Shown in pieces: positions 62,421 through 64,000 of a stretch of 64,000 bases of DNA; position 1 is the first letter of the stretch; the number at the start of each line of letters is the position of its first letter. A program made the position numbers and the translations under genes. Source of the DNA: Flavobacterium sp. SH_e. GTDB lineage: Bacteria > Bacteroidota > Bacteroidia > Flavobacteriales > Flavobacteriaceae. Location: NCBI RefSeq assembly GCF_025717045.1, contig NZ_JAOVZN010000001.1, positions 186,001 through 250,000 of the forward strand, given 5' to 3'. The notes under the pieces were generated by a model, which saw only the letters and a program-made list of their open reading frames with translations, made no database searches and had not been told where the DNA came from.

Positions 62421-63365
62421 ATGACTATAACTCAATTGCAATATGTGTTAGCGGTTGCTGAGCATAAAAACTTCACTCTTGCTGCTGAAAAATGCTTCGT
62501 AACACAGCCAACTTTAAGTATGCAAATACAAAAAATTGAAGAAGAACTTAATATTTTAATTTTCGACAGAAGCAAAAAACCGATTCAGCTTACTGATATA
62601 GGACAGAAAATTGTAAGTCAGGCAAAAAACATCGTAAACGAGGCTGATCGTATAAAAGATATTGTAGAACAGCAAAAAGGTTTTATTGGCGGAGAATTTC
62701 GTTTAGGAATTATTCCAACGATTATGCCTACGCTTCTGCCAATGTTCTTGAATAATTTCATTAAAAAATATCCAAAAGTAAAACTCTTAATTGAAGAGCT
62801 TAATACGGAGGAAATAATTTTGAAACTTAAAAACGGACATCTAGATGCTGCAATTGCCGCAACTCCGCTTGAAGACGAAAAAATCAAAGAAATCGTATTG
62901 TATTTCGAGCCATTTGTAGCCTACATTCCTGAGCATCATGCTAGTTTCCAGAAAGAAGAAATTGAAGTAGCCGACTTAAACTTGAATGAAATTCTGCTTT
63001 TACAAGACGGCCACTGCTTTAGAGACGGTATTTTGAATTTGTGCAAAAATGTCTCAGACGCCGACCAGACTAATTTCCAGATTCAAAGCGGAAGTTTTGA
63101 AACTTTAATTAAATTGGCAGACGAAGGCCTTGGCACAACGTTACTTCCGTACTTGCACACCCTAGACTTAAAAGAATCCGACAAACTGAAACTTCGTAAT
63201 TTTAAGGAACCAAAACCAGCTCGAGAGGTAAGTTTGATTTACCCAAAGAGCGAATTAAAGATGCAAATCATTGATGCACTCAGATCTACAATTGCAGGCG
63301 TTGTAAAAGGCGCAATTGTTTTTCAGAATGTTCAAATCATAAGTCCATTACAAAAGAAAGCATAA
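62421..63365 (+). CDS. oxyR: OxyR-like LysR family peroxide sensor
   Basis: A 314-residue LysR regulator. The HTH is MTITQLQYVLAVAEHKNFTL with the recognition helix VTQPTLSMQIQKIEEEL. The ligand domain has the redox cysteine pair: LQDGHCFRDGILNLC (about residues 198 and 207), the signature of OxyR. Oxidation by H2O2 forms the disulfide and activates target genes such as the divergent dps. A terminator follows. Confidence 0.94.
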   Translation: MTITQLQYVLAVAEHKNFTLAAEKCFVTQPTLSMQIQKIEEELNILIFDRSKKPIQLTDIGQKIVSQAKNIVNEADRIKDIVEQQKGFIGGEFRLGIIPTIMPTLLPMFLNNFIKKYPKVKLLIEELNTEEIILKLKNGHLDAAIAATPLEDEKIKEIVLYFEPFVAYIPEHHASFQKEEIEVADLNLNEILLLQDGHCFRDGILNLCKNVSDADQTNFQIQSGSFETLIKLADEGLGTTLLPYLHTLDLKESDKLKLRNFKEPKPAREVSLIYPKSELKMQIIDALRSTIAGVVKGAIVFQNVQIISPLQKKA

Positions 63366-63366
63366 T

Positions 63367-63394
63367 AAAAAAGGAGCCAATTTGGCTCCTTTTC
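63367..63394. terminator. bidirectional terminator after oxyR
   Basis: AAAAAGGAGCC / GGCTCCTTTT with loop AATTT; serves oxyR (+) and the 65-residue gene (-). Confidence 0.85.
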
Positions 63395-63397
63395 TTT

Positions 63398-63595
63398 TTA
63401 TACTTTAATTAGTTGTAGACTTTGTTTTAATTCTGGTTTTCCGACAACGAAATTCAGTAACCATTCCTGCAATTGTTCCATTTCGTAAGGTAACAGTGTT
63501 TTGATAGCTTTTTCTAACTCTTTGCAGAAAAGTACCGGATCGAAACTAACTCTTTCAAGTATTGATTTCGTGTAATCAAACATCATTTTTGACAT
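63398..63595 (-). CDS. small conserved-looking hypothetical protein
   Basis: A 65-residue, all-helical cytosolic protein (MMFDYTKSILERVSFDPVLF, CKELEKAIKTLLPYEMEQLQ, EWLLNF). Short proteins of this kind are frequent near housekeeping genes in Flavobacterium, but no function is known to me. It is bounded by the terminator at 63367 and the mnmD 3' end. Confidence 0.65.
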   Translation of the reverse strand: MSKMMFDYTKSILERVSFDPVLFCKELEKAIKTLLPYEMEQLQEWLLNFVVGKPELKQSLQLIKV

Positions 63596-63761
63596 AATAA
63601 AATAAGATTTTCGGGGGTTATCTATTTTTTTAAACTCGAACCAAATTTAAACAAATAACCAACATAAATATTACTTTTAACTTATTTTTTTAAAAACTTT
63701 AGCAACGAATACGTTTTCTTAAAACAAATAAATCAATGTAGAATTATTCTAAATTATTCAT

Positions 63762-64000
63762 TTAAACCCTTTTAAAAGCTCGAAACATTTCTCTTTTCCC
63801 TGGAGGTCCTGTTAATTTTTCTACTGTAAATCCGACTTCGATCATACTTCTTTTAACAACTCCTCGAGCTGCGTATGTAACCAAAACGCCGTTTGGTTTT
63901 AAACTATTGTACATTTTTTGAAAGATCTCAGTACTCCAAAGCTCCGGCTGCACTCTATATCCGAAGGCGTCAAAGTAAATCAAATCAAAAATTTCAAAAT
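63762..64000 (-). CDS. mnmD: tRNA 5-methylaminomethyl-2-thiouridine methyltransferase MnmD, 3' part (runs off the window)
   Basis: The last 79 codons of a methyltransferase gene whose 5' part lies beyond base 64000. The frame is open to the edge (ending FEIFDLIYFDAFGYR upstream). Diagnostic parts are IYFDAFGYRVQPELWSTEIF, LKPNGVLVTYAARGVVKRSM and VEKLTGPPGKREMFRA. MnmD methylates the wobble uridine of some tRNAs after MnmEG. The TTG at 63983 is an internal codon, not a start. Confidence 0.9.
   Translation of the reverse strand, partial: FEIFDLIYFDAFGYRVQPELWSTEIFQKMYNSLKPNGVLVTYAARGVVKRSMIEVGFTVEKLTGPPGKREMFRAFKRV

Noticed and set aside
1..64000. Prophage, IS transposase or conjugative element
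   Set aside because: No transposase, integrase, phage structural or transfer gene was recognised; only small repeat elements without coding capacity are present.

Overview
The window looks like chromosomal DNA of a Flavobacterium-type bacterium (Bacteroidetes). Support comes from the AT-rich base composition, Bacteroidetes promoters (TTTG, 19-21 nt, TAnnTTTG), a SusC/TonB-type outer membrane receptor, a type IX secretion sorting tail on an extracellular nuclease, a bacillithiol deacetylase gene, menaquinone genes, and many flavobacterial intergenic palindromes. No taxonomic search could be run, so genus level is inference.

Layout. 1-16.5 kb: small conserved proteins, a CPA2 antiporter, L-serine ammonia-lyase, panB, an RluA pseudouridine synthase, an aldehyde dehydrogenase, a 1350-residue hybrid sensor kinase and a YpfJ-type zinc peptidase. 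16.6 kb: tRNA-His. 16.8-19.1 kb: bshB1, isochorismate synthase and a hotdog thioesterase. 19.3-34.4 kb: a beta-helix lipoprotein, a secreted nuclease, purL, a TonB-dependent receptor, an acyl-CoA synthetase, a PhyH oxygenase and a DEDDh exonuclease. 34.5-39.8 kb: an accessory-looking stretch of unknown genes, three short reading frames (two of them with their own promoter and terminator), a leader with interleaved inverted repeats, a 781-residue repeat protein and a frameshifted DUF434 gene.

39.9-46.6 kb holds the most striking locus, an RNA-repair island: tatD, rtcB, five tandem non-coding RNAs, a TROVE/vWA (Ro60-like, Rsr) protein, and, divergently, an HD phosphohydrolase and a WYL transcription factor. 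Each RNA starts with TGYCGT, then 10-11 nt, then TACTTCG, and closes on itself by an 8-9 bp stem. One carries a circularly permuted tRNA-like body (T arm and 3' acceptor strand before 5' acceptor strand and D arm), as expected for bacterial Y RNAs. Two others keep only part of a tRNA-like body and two are compact hairpins. A palindrome (CTACGCA, 7 nt, TGCGTAG type) stands before the TROVE gene, before the RNA array and before rtcB. At the divergent TROVE/HD promoters it lies exactly between the promoter boxes. I infer a WYL-controlled regulon that makes a Ro-like protein, a family of Y RNAs and the RNA ligase together.

46.8-64 kb: a MarR-controlled fatty acid beta-oxidation operon in fadN-fadA-fadE order, a GH18 protein, envelope and lipoproteins, Cu/Zn superoxide dismutase, a LETM1-like protein, carbonic anhydrase with a SulP transporter, a divergent dps/oxyR pair and the 3' part of mnmD at the right edge.
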